A stretch of DNA of 64,000 nt from Brachypodium distachyon (GCF_000005505.3 NC_016135.3:11006613-11070612), one strand, 5' to 3'. Shown: positions 11,878 to 24,015, numbered from the stretch's first letter. Notes: generated by a model not told the origin, from the sequence alone. Numbers and translations are program-made.

Positions 11878-12918
11878 TATTTTTCATGCAGTCGCGATTT
11901 CTGCTTTCTCAAATTACGTTAGCTTTGTGCCCTTGTACGGTGCCCAGCCTTTTTTATCGTCTCTCAACGCTGACCAAAACTTCCATGAAACATCTCTGGT
12001 CGAGGATGTTGAACTGGCAGCGCACCCCTCGATAGCAAAAACACAAAAGCATGCATCTCGCAAGTCCTCCGGCTCCTCGCTGCTGGAAAAGACCAGTCAC
12101 GAAGAGGAGTCCCTTTCTCCTCCCCATGGGCCATGGCCGGCACAAGAACCGTCATTGCCCAAATCACAAGCAATTAAACACAGTCCTCGGCACGCAAAAC
12201 CTTGTCAAACAAGCTACGACCGACCGATCAATCAACTGACGCTATCCTCCGTCAGCGAGGAAACCTGATCGGCTAGCTAGTCTTCTTTTTCTGTTCCGTT
12301 AACCCCCTCCACAGTCCACACGCAGTATCCCCTGTGATCCTGCGAAAGCGATGCTCCCTTCGATACGGCCTACGAGTGGTGTTTAAATAATTAGACTGGA
12401 ATGGAGAGTCCCTCACGTTTCTAGCTGATCAGTGCGAGCTTCTGTCAGGTGAGTGAGATGGAGCTTGCATCAGCGTCAAGCCGAGCCGTCAACGGCACGT
12501 GCGAGCTTGTCTCACACCTCATGATCTCCTCGCCGTAAAGCAGCAAGAGGTTTGGCTAGCTAGTTCTTTGTGGTTACAGATCCATTGTGATGTGTGCTCC
12601 CCTGTAGTCCAACAATCAATCTAAAGCTAAGCTCGCAGGGTTCGATCCTGTGCAAAACCTTCGCTATCGGTGTCGTACAACGCTGCGGGAGAATCAAATT
12701 AGAGGACATTAATGTTTATCAGCGAGATGTGACACGGTGTGGACTATCCGTGGAATAAGCTGGGTACTTATGTACAACACATGAAGCAAAGCTCATGATC
12801 AGGTCAATAATCAATCCTGGTTTGTTCCAATGATTGATGGACCTGTCGCTGCCGGTGAGATGGAAGCACACACTGACGGTGCCCCACCTGAAACTGCAGA
12901 GAGTGTCCGAAACAGCTT

Positions 12919-12955
<37 letters not shown>

Positions 12956-14264
12956 CTGTGTATGAACGCCGAAAGTTTCCCAAAGAGACTAATGGGTCAT
13001 CAGCACAGGTGTCTCGATCGGCCGGTACCTGCACGCAAGTAAGCAACAGCAACTATATAACTGCTCGCTACGTCAGGTTTGCTTACTCGACGTGCAAAAC
13101 TGGATCGCTAGAACAAGTGACAGTTGCTTTTCGGTCTTGATGTTAACTGTATGTCGATTCATGAGCTTGCCTTCCCCTTTTAATCTTAAAGTTTTGTGAA
13201 CAGATAATTGTTAGCACAAGCCGCATAAGTACTCAGTATTCCAAATTCGTCTGGATATTAAGGAATCAAGGATCTTTGGAATGCTCCTTTCATCAGTTAG
13301 CTAGGTTGGATAAGATTGGAAGCCAGGATCCCTCCTTACAAGGAGGCGTTGCCACGTCACATCACTCACACCTGAGTGTCATTGTACATAGCAGTACCCT
13401 CGTAGATCTTAGTACGTATCTCATGTGGCCGGGAGGCTGCACGATCCCCAGCTGTTTGCAAGAAATCCACAAAAAGTTCTCCTGCAGCTAGCTGCCTCCA
13501 GAGACTAACTAGGGAAGTCCACATCGATCGGTCGATCGGCCGGCCACATCAGCCTGCACGTTGTTGCTGTCCATATCAGCGTGTTGCAGCAGAAGTTCTG
13601 TAAGATCCTAACTGGTTGTAGTCGTTTCCCCGCTCTGCCTAATCAGCAATTTAGCATCGGTCCAGAGAAAATCTTTGCCGCCGGCAAAGCGTCAGTCGCG
13701 GGCTAGAGTGTCCACGTACACGTACGTGTCCGATTCGTTGCCGCGCTTCCGTTATCCGCCACCAGCAAGCAGAGTGCCGGAGATTCTGTTCCGGACGATG
13801 ATGGCATCTGCGTTTGTACCCGAGATACGTTTGGGTTCGTAGATTCGCGAGAACGACGGGGTGAGAGGATAAGCACGCGCGTACCGGGTTGCTGGATTCG
13901 TGCGTACCTGTAAGGTCTCCGTCTGTTCGTCATGCTTACGTACGGAGCCGCATCCATGTATGTATTTTGTATTCTTTACGATCCTAAATTTTTGTCTTAA
14001 CTAAAATAAAATAACGACAAGAATTCAATGACAGTACGACACTGCCACAGTGATACATGGATACATGGATCCGATTGGTGTTGAAAGGTTCTCATGTTGC
14101 TATGTCATGTGCTCACCGTCTAAATCTGTCGCCTAATTTTGTGTGGGTTCGCGCAGTGGCGCTCACCTTAGATCCAAGAAGATCGACTAAGAAATCCGAG
14201 TCATACACAAAAAAAAATTGTTGAGAGATGCCAACCAAAAACTACTATTCGTTAATATTTGCTA
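11878..14264. other. Long intergenic stretch without recognisable genes
   Basis: No frame here shows a domain I recognise. A decayed tRNA-like T arm ('gcagggttcgatcctgt') occurs near 12637. A dinucleotide repeat lies at 12920-12954. Segments near 13020-13130 resemble segments near 16190-16290, suggesting an old local duplication. Confidence 0.5.
12920..12954. repeat. (GT)n microsatellite
   Basis: About seventeen uninterrupted GT units, followed by 'gactgtg'. Repeats of this length are usually length-polymorphic. Confidence 0.97.
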
Positions 14265-14386
14265 CTTCATCCGTCCAATAAAAGATGTCTCAACTTTAAC
14301 TAAATTTGAATGTATATATATCAAGTCATGTCTAGATACATTTAAATTTTGACAAATTTTAGACATCTTTTATTGGATGGAGAGAG
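14265..14386. mobile_element. Stowaway MITE with TA target duplication
   Basis: The inverted ends CTTCATCCGTCCAATAAAAG and its counterpart 'cttttattggatggagagag' flank a core carrying 'tgtctagatacatttaaat'. TA dinucleotides lie on both sides (14263-14264 and 14387-14388). The 122-base size and the sequence fit the Tc1/mariner-derived Stowaway family of grasses. Confidence 0.88.
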
Positions 14387-14554
14387 TACTAGTATTCAGA
14401 ACCTATGTAGTTCTGCAAGATTGAAAAGGAAATATGAAGAAATTGTTAACGAAAGGTACTATGTGTGCTTCGCCGGCAAAGAATATCTTCACTACTTACG
14501 AAATAATAATGTGGGTAATATGCTAAGGCCTAAGGACCCTCCGGATTTCTACTA

Positions 14555-14662
14555 CTTCCTCTCTCTAATAAAGAATGTCTTAATTTTGACTAAATTTAAA
14601 TGTATCTATACACTAAATCATGTCTAGATACATCTAAATTTTGACAAACTCGAAACAACTTA
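14555..14662. mobile_element. Second Stowaway MITE copy, right end lost
   Basis: It repeats the core of the neighbouring MITE ('aataaagaatgtct', 'tgtctagatacatctaaatt', 'ttgacaaact') but breaks off before a matching right terminal repeat. It is probably an older, truncated copy. Confidence 0.7.
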
Positions 14663-16731
14663 TTTGTACTGTCTTATTCTAAGTTCTCGCCTATTAGGTC
14701 AATCCTAATTAAACCTAAGTAGTACACTATTTTAATTTTAACTGAAGTAGTTAGCCTTAATGATTGCTTAAAATAGTGGGCGCTTTCTGCCCGCATGAAG
14801 GACGACGTATTCACAGTGACCAAGCTAGAGGACACGTGCTGTGGAGAGACGACATCTCAACCAACTTTGTTCTTTGTCAGCTCCGTTTTTTCCTCTGGAA
14901 GAACATGAATATCGTATAATATAGGGAGTACTAGCGTTTAGCTTGACAATGCTTCAGGCGTCCCTCTCAAGTGGCTCGGCTACGGTCGGGCGTGCCCGCT
15001 GAATCATGCGCGATAAACCCCCCTAAAATACAACTTGTCGGCTGCCGCGCCATCTCAGCTCCGGCGAATCGAAAGTTATTTTTTGCCAGTATCATGCTTT
15101 TGAAGCATATGGGAAATGCAGCTGGATTGACTGCGAGTGTGTTTTACTTTATACTCTACTGGAAACCACCTACGCTAAACAACAAGGATTGTGTAACGAT
15201 CAACCGCAAATCAACATCGATTCCCAATCACGTCAGGGGGGCGTAAAGTTCCTGGGGCCGCCCACCTGTATGAACATTGTTTGCCGCAGTTAGTTTGGAG
15301 CAGATCCCAGCTAGGAGTAATTGAAACTTTTTTTTTGTAGCTGTTGATCGATAAGGAAACTGCCGGATTCCCGAATTAACATGATGCTTTATCTGGAACC
15401 TACACGTAGGCATTCTCGAAGCTAAAAGCATCCACGAGGGATTGCTCCAAAGGTGTACTGTCGCTTTTAATTACATTGCCAAATGTGACATTCCAGATCA
15501 CTATAATTCCACCAGGACTCTGTCCACGACCACATCTTCTGTCGCTAACGATAGATCAGTGACGGGCTTACCATTAAAACAAGAGTGCTACCTAGCTTGT
15601 ATGATAAGACCCGGGCCGTACCCAGGCTATTACACTACTTATTCAAGCATTACCAACAACAAGTCACTTGGATTCAGGGCACGTCCACACCAAATAATCT
15701 CAAGCACGGGGGCCCTAAGATTTTCAAAGTTTTTTGAGGACCCTGCCAGGGAGTTTCATTTCATTATAGAAGAAATAGAGTTGTTCAGATAATTATAAAA
15801 AACCGGGCAAAAACCAGAGACTTTTGTTGTGTGCATCAATCGATGCAGAGGCCGGGGTTATTCTCCTTTTTGAAACACCCTCCCGAGATTTTCAAAATTG
15901 ATATTCAAATTTTCAGGATGCAGAAAAAGGATTTTACGTTTGATTGTCGTCGAGTTGTTTGAGAAGCAAAACTTAATTCATTACGACGCTGATTCAGTGA
16001 TGCAAGCAGAGCCAAGCTATTTACAATCAGCCTGGGAGATCTATAAGCCTGTTGCTCTCACAAAAGGGAGAGCCAGGCTGCTGTTTCTTCTTTCGAGCAA
16101 CACCAAAAGCAAGCAACGAGACAGCTGGGCGTATGAACGGCGGTAGTGTTCCGATGGAGCATGTTGCCTTGCGTCACCCATTACCGGACTTGTACAAGCA
16201 GGCAAGCAACTAGACGCTTAGACGTACGTCAGGTTACTTCTCACTTACTCGGCAGTGCAAAGCTAGCCTCGCCTCGCCTAGAACAGGTGACCGAAGCAGC
16301 AGCAACACCTGAAAGTAGCAGTCGCACTGATCGACCTAATCCGATTAAACGGTCTCTGTCCCCCGAACCGAAAGAGAGCACGAGGAACAAATGGAATAGA
16401 TCGTGGGATGCGCAGCCCACGAATCCACCCAATATTCTTTCTTTCCACACTCACGGTGCGCGCTTCCGCTTATCCATATCCCCTCCTAGCTGGAGTAGCT
16501 AAGATCTGTACGTCGCTCTCAGGAACAAAGCGCCGCCGTCGTCGGTCGGCGGATAACGGAAGCGCGGCGTCAAGTCTGGCGCGTATACAATCTACTGTGT
16601 ACTACTGTAGCGTTGGCGCCATGTAAGCGGAGAGTGGGGCCTGTATGTACGTATAATCTGCCTACCGTGGACAAACGGGTACCGTGGCGTCGTGTTCTCT
16701 GATCGATATTATACAAAACGGTATATATCTC
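14663..16731. other. Intergenic stretch, nothing coding recognised
   Basis: Frames here have no recognisable domain. The segment 16190-16290 is a diverged partner of 13020-13130. The stretch just before 16732 carries no clear left terminus for the CACTA relic that follows. Confidence 0.45.
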
Positions 16732-18315
16732 ACGGCACATCAGTAACGGGTCCGGCGCGACCGTTATTGATGAAAAACATCAGTGTCGGTCGTGGCCGCG
16801 ACCGTTACTAATGAATAGAGCGTGGTCTGCCCGTCCCCGCCCAGCCATACATCAGTGACGGTCGCGCGAGGCGACCGCCACTGATGTACCATCATTCCTC
16901 GCGAGAGACATCAGTGGCGGTCGATTAAGAGACGACCGTTACTGATGAGTGATACATCAGTAACGGTCACCCTAACGTGCCCGCCACTGATGTGTGGTAC
17001 CTCTTCAACCGCTAAAAACTTGATATCAACCTATTAAGGTTGTGATCTGCCTACCAGATAAGGGAAATGCGGCGAATGGAGGTAAAAAAAGTAGCCATTC
17101 TAGACCCCGCGGTGTTTAACTACGGTGACATAGGTCTTGAGCCAGAAAATGATCCCTCAAGAACCCTGGTGTCTAAATACTTGGTGGCATGTCTGGAGAA
17201 ATACGCGGACCACGACTTTATCCTCTTCTTCCTTAAATTGAAGTAAGTTGAATTTTATATATGGAACCGTTTGTTTTTTCTAATTTAGTCTTTCTTATAC
17301 ACCCTTGGTTACTAAAGTTTGTTTTTTTTAAAACAGAGACCATTGGGTGACACTACTCATTTGTTTGCCTTGGTCCGCGGTGTACTATTCGATTCACTAC
17401 TTCCGAAGAAGGGCGTTTGAGGTTGCTACTGGAAACCCATCAAATCACTCATTAACACTGCCTAGAAAGTTGCGAGCAAGAGAAAACCAGCTGATAAAGG
17501 CTATAAAGATGAGTCTCACCACAACCACATGTTTCCTTGCCAGCAACAGCTGGCCGACAGTGTGTATTGTGGTTACTACTGCTGTCACATCATTATGGAG
17601 AATGCCAGCATGTTCAAGCCTGAGTGGAAGGGGTCAATCGCGGCTGTGGAAGAGTACTGGCGGCCCCGAATGACAATGGCACACCGACCTAAATGGGTTG
17701 TGTATAACATTCAAAAGGAGTTGGTCCATCTCATCAACAATGAGGTCATCAAGCCTAGTGGGGACTTCTACGAACGCGTGGAACAAGTGGTTACTAGGAT
17801 TCATCCACAACAAATAGCTTCAAACTTGATTTTGCTATTAAATTTTGACACTTTGTAATCAATGTCGTGAAGTGAGATACATTTGTATTCTTTATATGCT
17901 TTCAATGATGCGGCTTTATATACATTTGTATGCTTTAAATGATGTGGCTGTGGTTTTAATTCGAAATATATGTGCCGTGCTGTGTATTCCAAATATATAT
18001 GTGCTGTGTATTTTTTTGTGTATAAATGTTGCGTATTTTCCGTGGTTTTAATTTTTTTTTTAATTACTGAAAATGTATCAGTTTCGGTCGCTCGCCCAAC
18101 ACTGATGTGGCACAGCGACCGTTACTGATGTACCAATCATCATCAGTAAAGGTCGGGTCGGGCCGCCCGCCACTGATGATTGGTACATCAGTAACGGTCC
18201 CTGCGACAGTTACTGATGATACCCATCATTACTGGCAGGAAGTTAGTAACGGCGGCCCCGACCGTTACTGATGCATTTTTTTGACCGTTACTGATAAGCC
18301 TTTCTGTAGTAGTGT
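16732..18315 (+). mobile_element. Decayed CACTA (En/Spm) relic with Ulp1-like gene
   Basis: The right end reads GCCTTTCTGTAGTAGTG, the inverted form of a CACTACTACAG terminal repeat. Just inside, and again near the left, 'catcagtaacggtc' and its complement recur in both orientations (16736-16990 and 18070-18300), the expected subterminal transposase-binding repeats. On the left only CAC followed by 'ggcacatcagtaacgg' remains, as if about ten bases of the terminal repeat were deleted. No three-base target duplication is visible. No TnpD-type transposase remains between the ends, so it was non-autonomous or is a deletion derivative. Confidence 0.8.
17091..17858 (+). pseudogene. Ulp1-like (C48) cysteine peptidase domain of the CACTA relic
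   Basis: Many plant CACTA elements carry a domain related to the SUMO protease Ulp1. Exon 1 (17091-17242) reads VAILDPAVFNYGDIG and ends KYADHDFILFFLKLK. A GT-AG intron follows, and exon 2 from 17337 continues DHWVTLLICLPWSAVYY, which holds the catalytic His. The Asp segment (DSLLPKKGV) appears only in a shifted frame near 17390-17420. The Gln and Cys segment, CQQQLADSVYCGYY, lies in yet another frame near 17535-17580, followed by VVYNIQKELVHLINNEVIK. The His and Cys remain but two frameshifts break the protein. The ancestral role in transposition is not established. Confidence 0.8.
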
Positions 18316-18555
18316 GATGGCTACTTGTACGAAAGCGCCACGGTGGACCGGCCGTGTGCCAGGAATGGGATTAGTGGACAATGAACAGCGACTCTCCAAG
18401 CCTCTGTCGAGCCACTGCACAGTAGTAAAAGTGTTAAACCCGATCGATCGATCTCCTCCAGGAATGGAAAGCGGGAATCGTCAGATTGAGAAGAAGAAGA
18501 AGAACAACCAAGGGAAGGCTTACTTGCGTTGTAAACTTTTCACTTTTGAGCGTGC
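18316..18555. other. Spacer between CACTA relic and solo LTR
   Basis: Unique-looking sequence of 240 bases with a 'gaagaagaagaag' run. Its last five bases, CGTGC, are the left target duplication of the adjacent LTR. No gene is visible. Confidence 0.5.
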
Positions 18556-20307
18556 CGTTGGAAATATGCCCTAGAGGCAATAATAAATATGTTATTATCA
18601 TATTTCCTTGTTTTTGATAAATGTTTATTATCCATGATATAATTGTATTAACAGGAAACTAAATACATGTGTGGATAAATAAACAAATACCGTGTCCCTA
18701 ATACGCCTCTACTAGAGCTCGTTGATTAAAAGATGGTTAAGGTTTCCTAACCATAGACATGTGTTGTCATTTAACAACGAGGTCATATCATTAGGAGAAT
18801 GATGTGATGGACAGACCCAAACTTAAGCATAACTTTTGATTGTGTCACTTAAATTTAAATTGCTAATGCTTTTATTATGTCAAGTATTATTTCCTTAGAC
18901 CATGAGATCATGCCACTTCCTAGTACCGGAAGAATACTTTGTGGACATCAACCGTCATCTCATAACTGGGTGATCATAAAGGTGTTCTTCAGGTATCTCG
19001 GAAGGTACTTGTTGGGTTGTATGGATCAAGAGTGGGATTTGTCACTCCATGTGACGGAGAGATATCTCTGGGCCCTCTCGGTAATATAACATCCTAATGA
19101 GCTTGCAAGCATGTGACTAATGTGTTTAGTCACAGGATATTATATTACGGTACGAGTAAAGAGAACTTGCCGGTAACGAGATTGAACTAGGTATGGTGAT
19201 ACCGAAGATCAAATCTCGAGCAAGTAATATATCGCGAGACAAAGGGAATTGAATACCGGATTAATTGAATCCTCGACATCGTGGTTCAACCGATGAGATC
19301 TTCGTGGAATATGCGGGAACCATTATGGACATCCAGGTCCCGCTATTGGTTATTGATCGGAGAGGTGTTTCGGTCATGTCCACATGTTATCAAACCCGTA
19401 GGGTCACACACTTAACGCTTAATGTCGCTAGGGTTCGATGAGATAAATAGATGGTGATATCAAATATTGATTCGGAGTCTCGGATGGGATCCAGAACGTC
19501 ACGAAGAGCTTTGGAATGGTCCGGAGATAAAGATTTATATATGGAAAAGCTGTTTCAGGGTTCCGAAAAAGTTCGGGGTATTTTCGGTATTGACCGAGAA
19601 TATTCTAGAAGGTTCTGAAATGTTCCGGAATATTTCTAAGAATTTAATTGGGCTTTTATATGAATTAATTGGAGCAATCTAATTAATTATTCTCTAATGG
19701 GCCTAGGCCCATTAGGGGAGAGGGAACTGTTGGGGACTCCACCACAAGGTGGAAACCACGTAGGTGGGGAGCCCTCACGTGGGAAGGAGTCCCGGGACTC
19801 CTTTCCCTCCCCTGGCCGGACCTAGCCTCTCCTTTGAGGAAGGACAAACCCTAACCACCACCCCCTATATAAATAGAGGGGAGGGGCACGGGGAGAGAAC
19901 ACACCAAGCACTTAGCTGGATCTCTCCCCTGAGCTCCTCTCCCTGACCCCCTCCTCTCACGCGCACGGTGAAGTCTGCCCGTGGAGAACTCTACCATAGC
20001 CTACATCACGCCGTCGTGCTGTCGGAATCTCATCGACCTCTTCCTCTCGCTTGCTGGATCAAGAAGAAGGAGACGATGTGAAGCTGAACGTGTGGATAAC
20101 AAGGAGGTGCCGTCGTTTCTGCACTGAGATTGATCTTATCGAAAGTTCCACTACGCCAATAATGATTCTGTGATCGTAACGCTTTGTGGTCTACGAGGGT
20201 ATGATGCTTATAATCCCTCTCGTTACTTACATCTAGTAGATATTTTTTTAGGTTTCTTCCGCACATCTCGTAGGAAAATTTTTGTTTTCCATGCAACGAA
20301 CCCTTCA
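18556..20307 (+). mobile_element. Solo LTR, Copia (BARE/Angela type)
   Basis: The element begins with GTTGGAAATATGCCCTAGAG after a mutated first base and ends 'atgcaacgaacccttca'. These are the known ends of BARE/WIS/Angela LTRs of Triticeae and relatives. CGTGC on both sides (18551-18555, 20308-20312) is a five-base target duplication. The 1752-base length fits one LTR; no gag-pol or second LTR is present, so it arose by LTR-LTR recombination. A TATA box (TATATAAATAG, 19866-19876) marks the LTR promoter, and short frames inside are not genes. Confidence 0.93.
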
Positions 20308-20605
20308 CGTGCACCGTGACTTCTGCAGCAGTACCTCTCATATTGCCTGCCTTCCAATCATGTCCCTGGTCCTGGCTAATGGGTAAAGATAAAGACGATA
20401 GACATTGGAGCGGTGTCCTTTCTAACGAGAGTTTCGATCCTCGGATCCTGTATATAAAGTTGACGCAGAAAAGAACGACGCTTTTTGTTAGAATACCGCA
20501 CCGTGAATATCCATACGATCTTACTCAGTGTGTGACTGTTGAACTGTATAGTTTTTTCGGGGAACTGTGGAACTGTATTTTGTCGTGTGTTGAACGTAAT
20601 TTATA

Positions 20606-21333
20606 ATTCATAGAACAAAGTCCATTTTGCGCCCTAAACAAACCGTTTGGTTCATCCTTTATCTTAAACTTTTTGTAAGCTTACTTAACCGCCTAATCTA
20701 TTGCTTCTCCTCTGGTTTTGCCCCCTAACCTGGGATTAGCCCGTACGTCACTGGGATTACGCTGATGTGGCCGGAATTAGAGACATAACCGCACAAGGGG
20801 ATGACCGTATGACTGTATGAGCAGCGCTCGTTTTCCTCGATTCGCCAAGTGATGGAGTTGCAGACTTGCAGTCTCGCTCGCGTCGTTGGTTCCATAGAGG
20901 GATAGGAGGGCTGGAGGTTAGGTTTTGGGGTCTCACGCATGGGCACATGGCAGTGGTCTCCATGATGGATTTATTTTGCCTTGGAAGGGAGCAGCTGTAG
21001 TCGATTGGCAGATTCTGCACCCTGTGATCAGATTGTTTCCGCCTCAATCATCCGTCTCCGTCCGCCGTCGCGAGAGACGACAGATATGAACTGAGCAGTT
21101 CCGTTCTAAAAAGATGGCGTGATATATGGCCCTGTCCAACAACAATCCTGCAGTTATGTGGCTAATCCCGGCCACATCAGCGCAATCCCAGTCACGTAAT
21201 GTCTAATCCCAGGTTAGGGGTAATTAAAACCAGGCGAGAAGCAATAGATTACAGGGTTAAATAAGCTTACAAAAAGTTTAAGGGAAAACGTGAGCTAAAC
21301 GGTTTGTTTAGGGGGCAAAAATGGACTTTGGCC
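20606..21333. mobile_element. Non-autonomous Mutator-like element with long inverted repeats
   Basis: The two ends are inverted copies over roughly 170 bases. The left has 'caaagtccattttgcgccct' and 'cctgggattagcccgtacgt'. The right carries their complements, ending 'aaaatggactttggcc'. A nine-base repeat TAATTTATA lies at 20597-20605 and 21334-21342, the target-duplication length of MULEs. The left arm has about ten extra bases outside the match. There is no coding capacity. Confidence 0.75.
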
Positions 21334-22905
21334 TAATTTATACTACTAAAAACTAATCACAAAAGAAATGAAAAAGACTGGTTAGTCAACTAGAAAATTA
21401 GATGAAAGCTCGAGTTTTATAACCTGCATGATACCAAACGTACAGTGCCTTATACACGAGAACTCTGGTCGATCACCCGCTGTAATGGCTGCGTAATGTT
21501 GGACTGCGTCACTTCAAGTTTCATCACTTGCCGATTTGATACAATTCATTGAGACAACGATGAATATAAATTATATAATCTAAGATAATCAATAATTAAT
21601 ATTCCCTCCGACCCATAACAAACTTTGTACTAAATCAACGATACTTACTATGGATAGGAGGGAGTAGTATGATTGACGAGGGAATGACCCATCGGCAAGA
21701 GATGACCTCAAAATATAAATTAGACTTTAAATTCTCATCCGTGGGGACTTGAACCTAGACGGTGGGGTTGTTATAATATTCTGTTTAAGCATTTTTTTTA
21801 ATCCGTAGCTACGTGCACATATTGTCTATAAAATACTCAACCGGTCGCCGCGGTCTATCATCTTGGGACTGCATCTCACTTTTTCTTCACTATTTATTTG
21901 GATACTCCAAGATAAGAATGGATATGGATTGTATATAATATAAAACATAGATAATGATACAACATTTTTTAATTATATGATTTTTTAGTCCGTCGCCACA
22001 CACCCACCGGCATTTTTTTAGAAACGCACGGGCACTGTTTTAGTTAGCCTAAAAGAATCAGGTCGTGCACCCGTATTCTCTCATGAACCCTCGTTGATCT
22101 AGTCAAAATAAATAAGACAGATTCGTCAATTTCAAATTCTTATAAATATGTGTACCAAGCCAACTTCTTGCGTGGTATAACAGACGCGTGCAGAAGATTC
22201 CATGAAATTATGATACTCTCTCCGACCGGTATTACTTGTCTCAAATTTTCTCAAGTACGAATATATCTATGTGTAAAAAACATCTACATACATATAATAT
22301 TTCGATACATAGTAATTCCGGTCGGAAGGAGTTGCTTTTTATGTTGCATGGCTAGCGGTATAGTGATAGGTTTGCACTAATTGTCCAGGTCTTACAATTT
22401 TAAATGATCTAGTATTGTTGCACTTTTCCAATTTGTCACCTGGCAATAATACGTCACGATGGATCAAGAGTTTTTATCAAATCGCCAATGCAAGAAGTGG
22501 AACTGTATAGTTGCTCCGTAGAATTTAGCCTGGCAGTTTGGTGCTACCAAAACTAAATTAAACTATTAAAGTGCCGGTGTGCAATCCTGTCCCTGTCAAC
22601 TGGCTCAACTCAACTGCTGTCGCGCGCGCCTGCTGATCTGCTCGCCCAGTCAGCTGCTACCGGGTGCCGGCCCACCACATCAGCTCTGACGGAACCGTCA
22701 GGTAGTTTTCTTTTTTAGCCTACAGTCAGGTAGTTGTAACAAGACTATTGTTTACCAGCCGGACCGGCCGGCCGCGTGTCTTGCTACTCTCGGGATAATC
22801 CCAAGTGCCTAAACAACGAGGTCGGTATCCAGGCTATGGCGCACGGAATTACCCTTACAGATCTTTTAAGGCTCGTTTGGCGTACATTTTTTCATTTTCA
22901 ATAAG
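21334..22905. other. Intergenic, AT-rich, small MITE traces
   Basis: No gene is visible. A short palindromic insert at about 21601-21668 ('attccctccgaccc' to 'ggataggagggag') looks like a tiny Stowaway derivative. A better one lies at 22215-22331. The remainder shows nothing recognisable. Confidence 0.5.
22215..22331. mobile_element. Stowaway-like MITE
   Basis: Inverted ends 'ctctctccgaccggtattac' and 'gtaattccggtcggaaggag' flank an AT-rich core of about 80 bases. A TA precedes the left end but none follows the right end, so the target duplication is incomplete. Confidence 0.65.
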
Positions 22906-23138
22906 AGTAAATTTTAAGAAACCACCTGTTTTGGGACTAGTGTTTCACAGCGGCACAGATTTTGTCCTTTGCAATAGAAAACCACAAGTTAAGAGTCTAA
23001 TTGTTTCAGAAAACCCAAATGATACGGTTTAGCCGTTTTGACAGCAAATCCGACAAGGACAGCCCACATCTCAGACGCCACGTAGGATCTTAACGGGCGC
23101 CCGCCCGACCCGACCCGATAACTGTTCGCTTCTTTATT
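22906..23138 (+). repeat. Left terminal inverted repeat of the MULE
   Basis: This arm matches the complement of 34211-34443 along its length, including 'ccacaagttaagagtctaat', 'gatcttaacgggcgcccgcc' and 'gttcgcttctttatt'. In MuDR the terminal repeats carry transposase-binding sites and promoters. By analogy this arm would drive the gene starting at 23251. Confidence 0.92.
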
Positions 23139-23250
23139 CCCTTCTCTTCCCCCCTCGTCATGTTCTTCTTCCTGTCGTGTTCTTCCGGCGACAGAGCAGT
23201 GGGCGGCGGCAAGTACTGGACGGCGTTTTCTTGCTTCCGGCTTGTGGAGA

Positions 23251-24015
23251 ATGATGGAAGAGGAAGGGGGGAGGAAGCTCCGGCCGGATCCGTTCGCTGG
23301 TGATTGTGAGGTACGCCGCATTACCCTATTTGTGTTGCGATTTGGTTAGAAATTAGGGTTCTTCGGGGGTGTTGCGATTTAGGGGTAATCTGTCTAATTA
23401 GTGGCGTGTATTGAAGGATGGAGGCGGGTTAGGCAGTAGGATACCCACCTACATCGACGATATCCCCATGAAGACAGCAGATCCGGGCGTGGGTCCCAGG
23501 TGCAACCATGGCCTACTGCCGATGACTAGGATTGCATTCGAAGGGGATTCAACCGGCCGAAGGTTCCTTGGGTCTCCATTTGAGGTAAGATTGTGTGTGA
23601 ACCTTGTACATTCATGTGGTCTCTGTATGTCTGTATGTGACTTTTTCTGTAGGAAGATGACTCTGGTTATGTCTATTGGATTGATCCAAAATGGCCGCCA
23701 CATTTGGAGATTGCTCCGCGTGAGCTCTGGCAGAGATATGATGCCATTCGTAAGCTCACTGGAACTGATGTAAGATTTCTCCTTCAAGATTTGAAAGAGG
23801 CCATCGCAGAGAAGGAAAAATCAACAGAAGACAAGATGAGTCAGGAATTGGAGATGGCAGACCTGAGGTTTGAAATGGACAAAGCTGCAAAACAGAAACA
23901 GAATAACATGACAGTTCGATCTCGTTTACAGGCATATGACCATTGGTTGTTGGTATCTGTGACAGTAGCTGTTACTCTTGCTAGTGTTTTAGTAGTTGCA
24001 TTAACTCTGAAGTGA
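23251..24015 (+). CDS. GRF zinc-finger-like, coiled-coil, C-terminally membrane-anchored protein of the MULE
   Basis: Three exons (23251-23310, 23417-23584, 23653-24015), all with GT-AG ends and phase-0 junctions, give 196 residues. The start reads MMEEEGGRKLRPDPFAGDCE. Residues about 42-95 resemble a GRF zinc finger: CNHGLLPMTRIAF, then STGRRFLGSPFE, then GYVYWIDPKWPP. GRF fingers have Cys where this protein has Ser in FLGS and DDSG, so metal binding is doubtful. A charged helix follows (LLQDLKEAIAEKEKSTEDKM), probably a coiled coil, and then a C-terminal membrane span ending VAVTLASVLVVALTLK. GRF-finger proteins with coiled coils occur in many grass repeats; their function is not known to me. 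The gene starts 113 bases inside the left terminal repeat and converges on the transposase gene. It is open throughout, unlike its neighbour. The second intron acceptor could vary. Confidence 0.75.

Noticed and set aside
12595..12665. Second tRNA gene near 12600 (words 'tgtagtccaac' and 'gcagggttcgatcctgt')
   Set aside because: The T arm is tRNA-like, but no acceptor stem, D arm or anticodon stem pairs properly. At best a decayed relic.
18877..19946. Frames inside the Copia LTRs, including a near-identical 70-residue frame in both copies (18877 and 27016)
   Set aside because: They recur because both LTRs belong to one family. No gag or pol motif is present.
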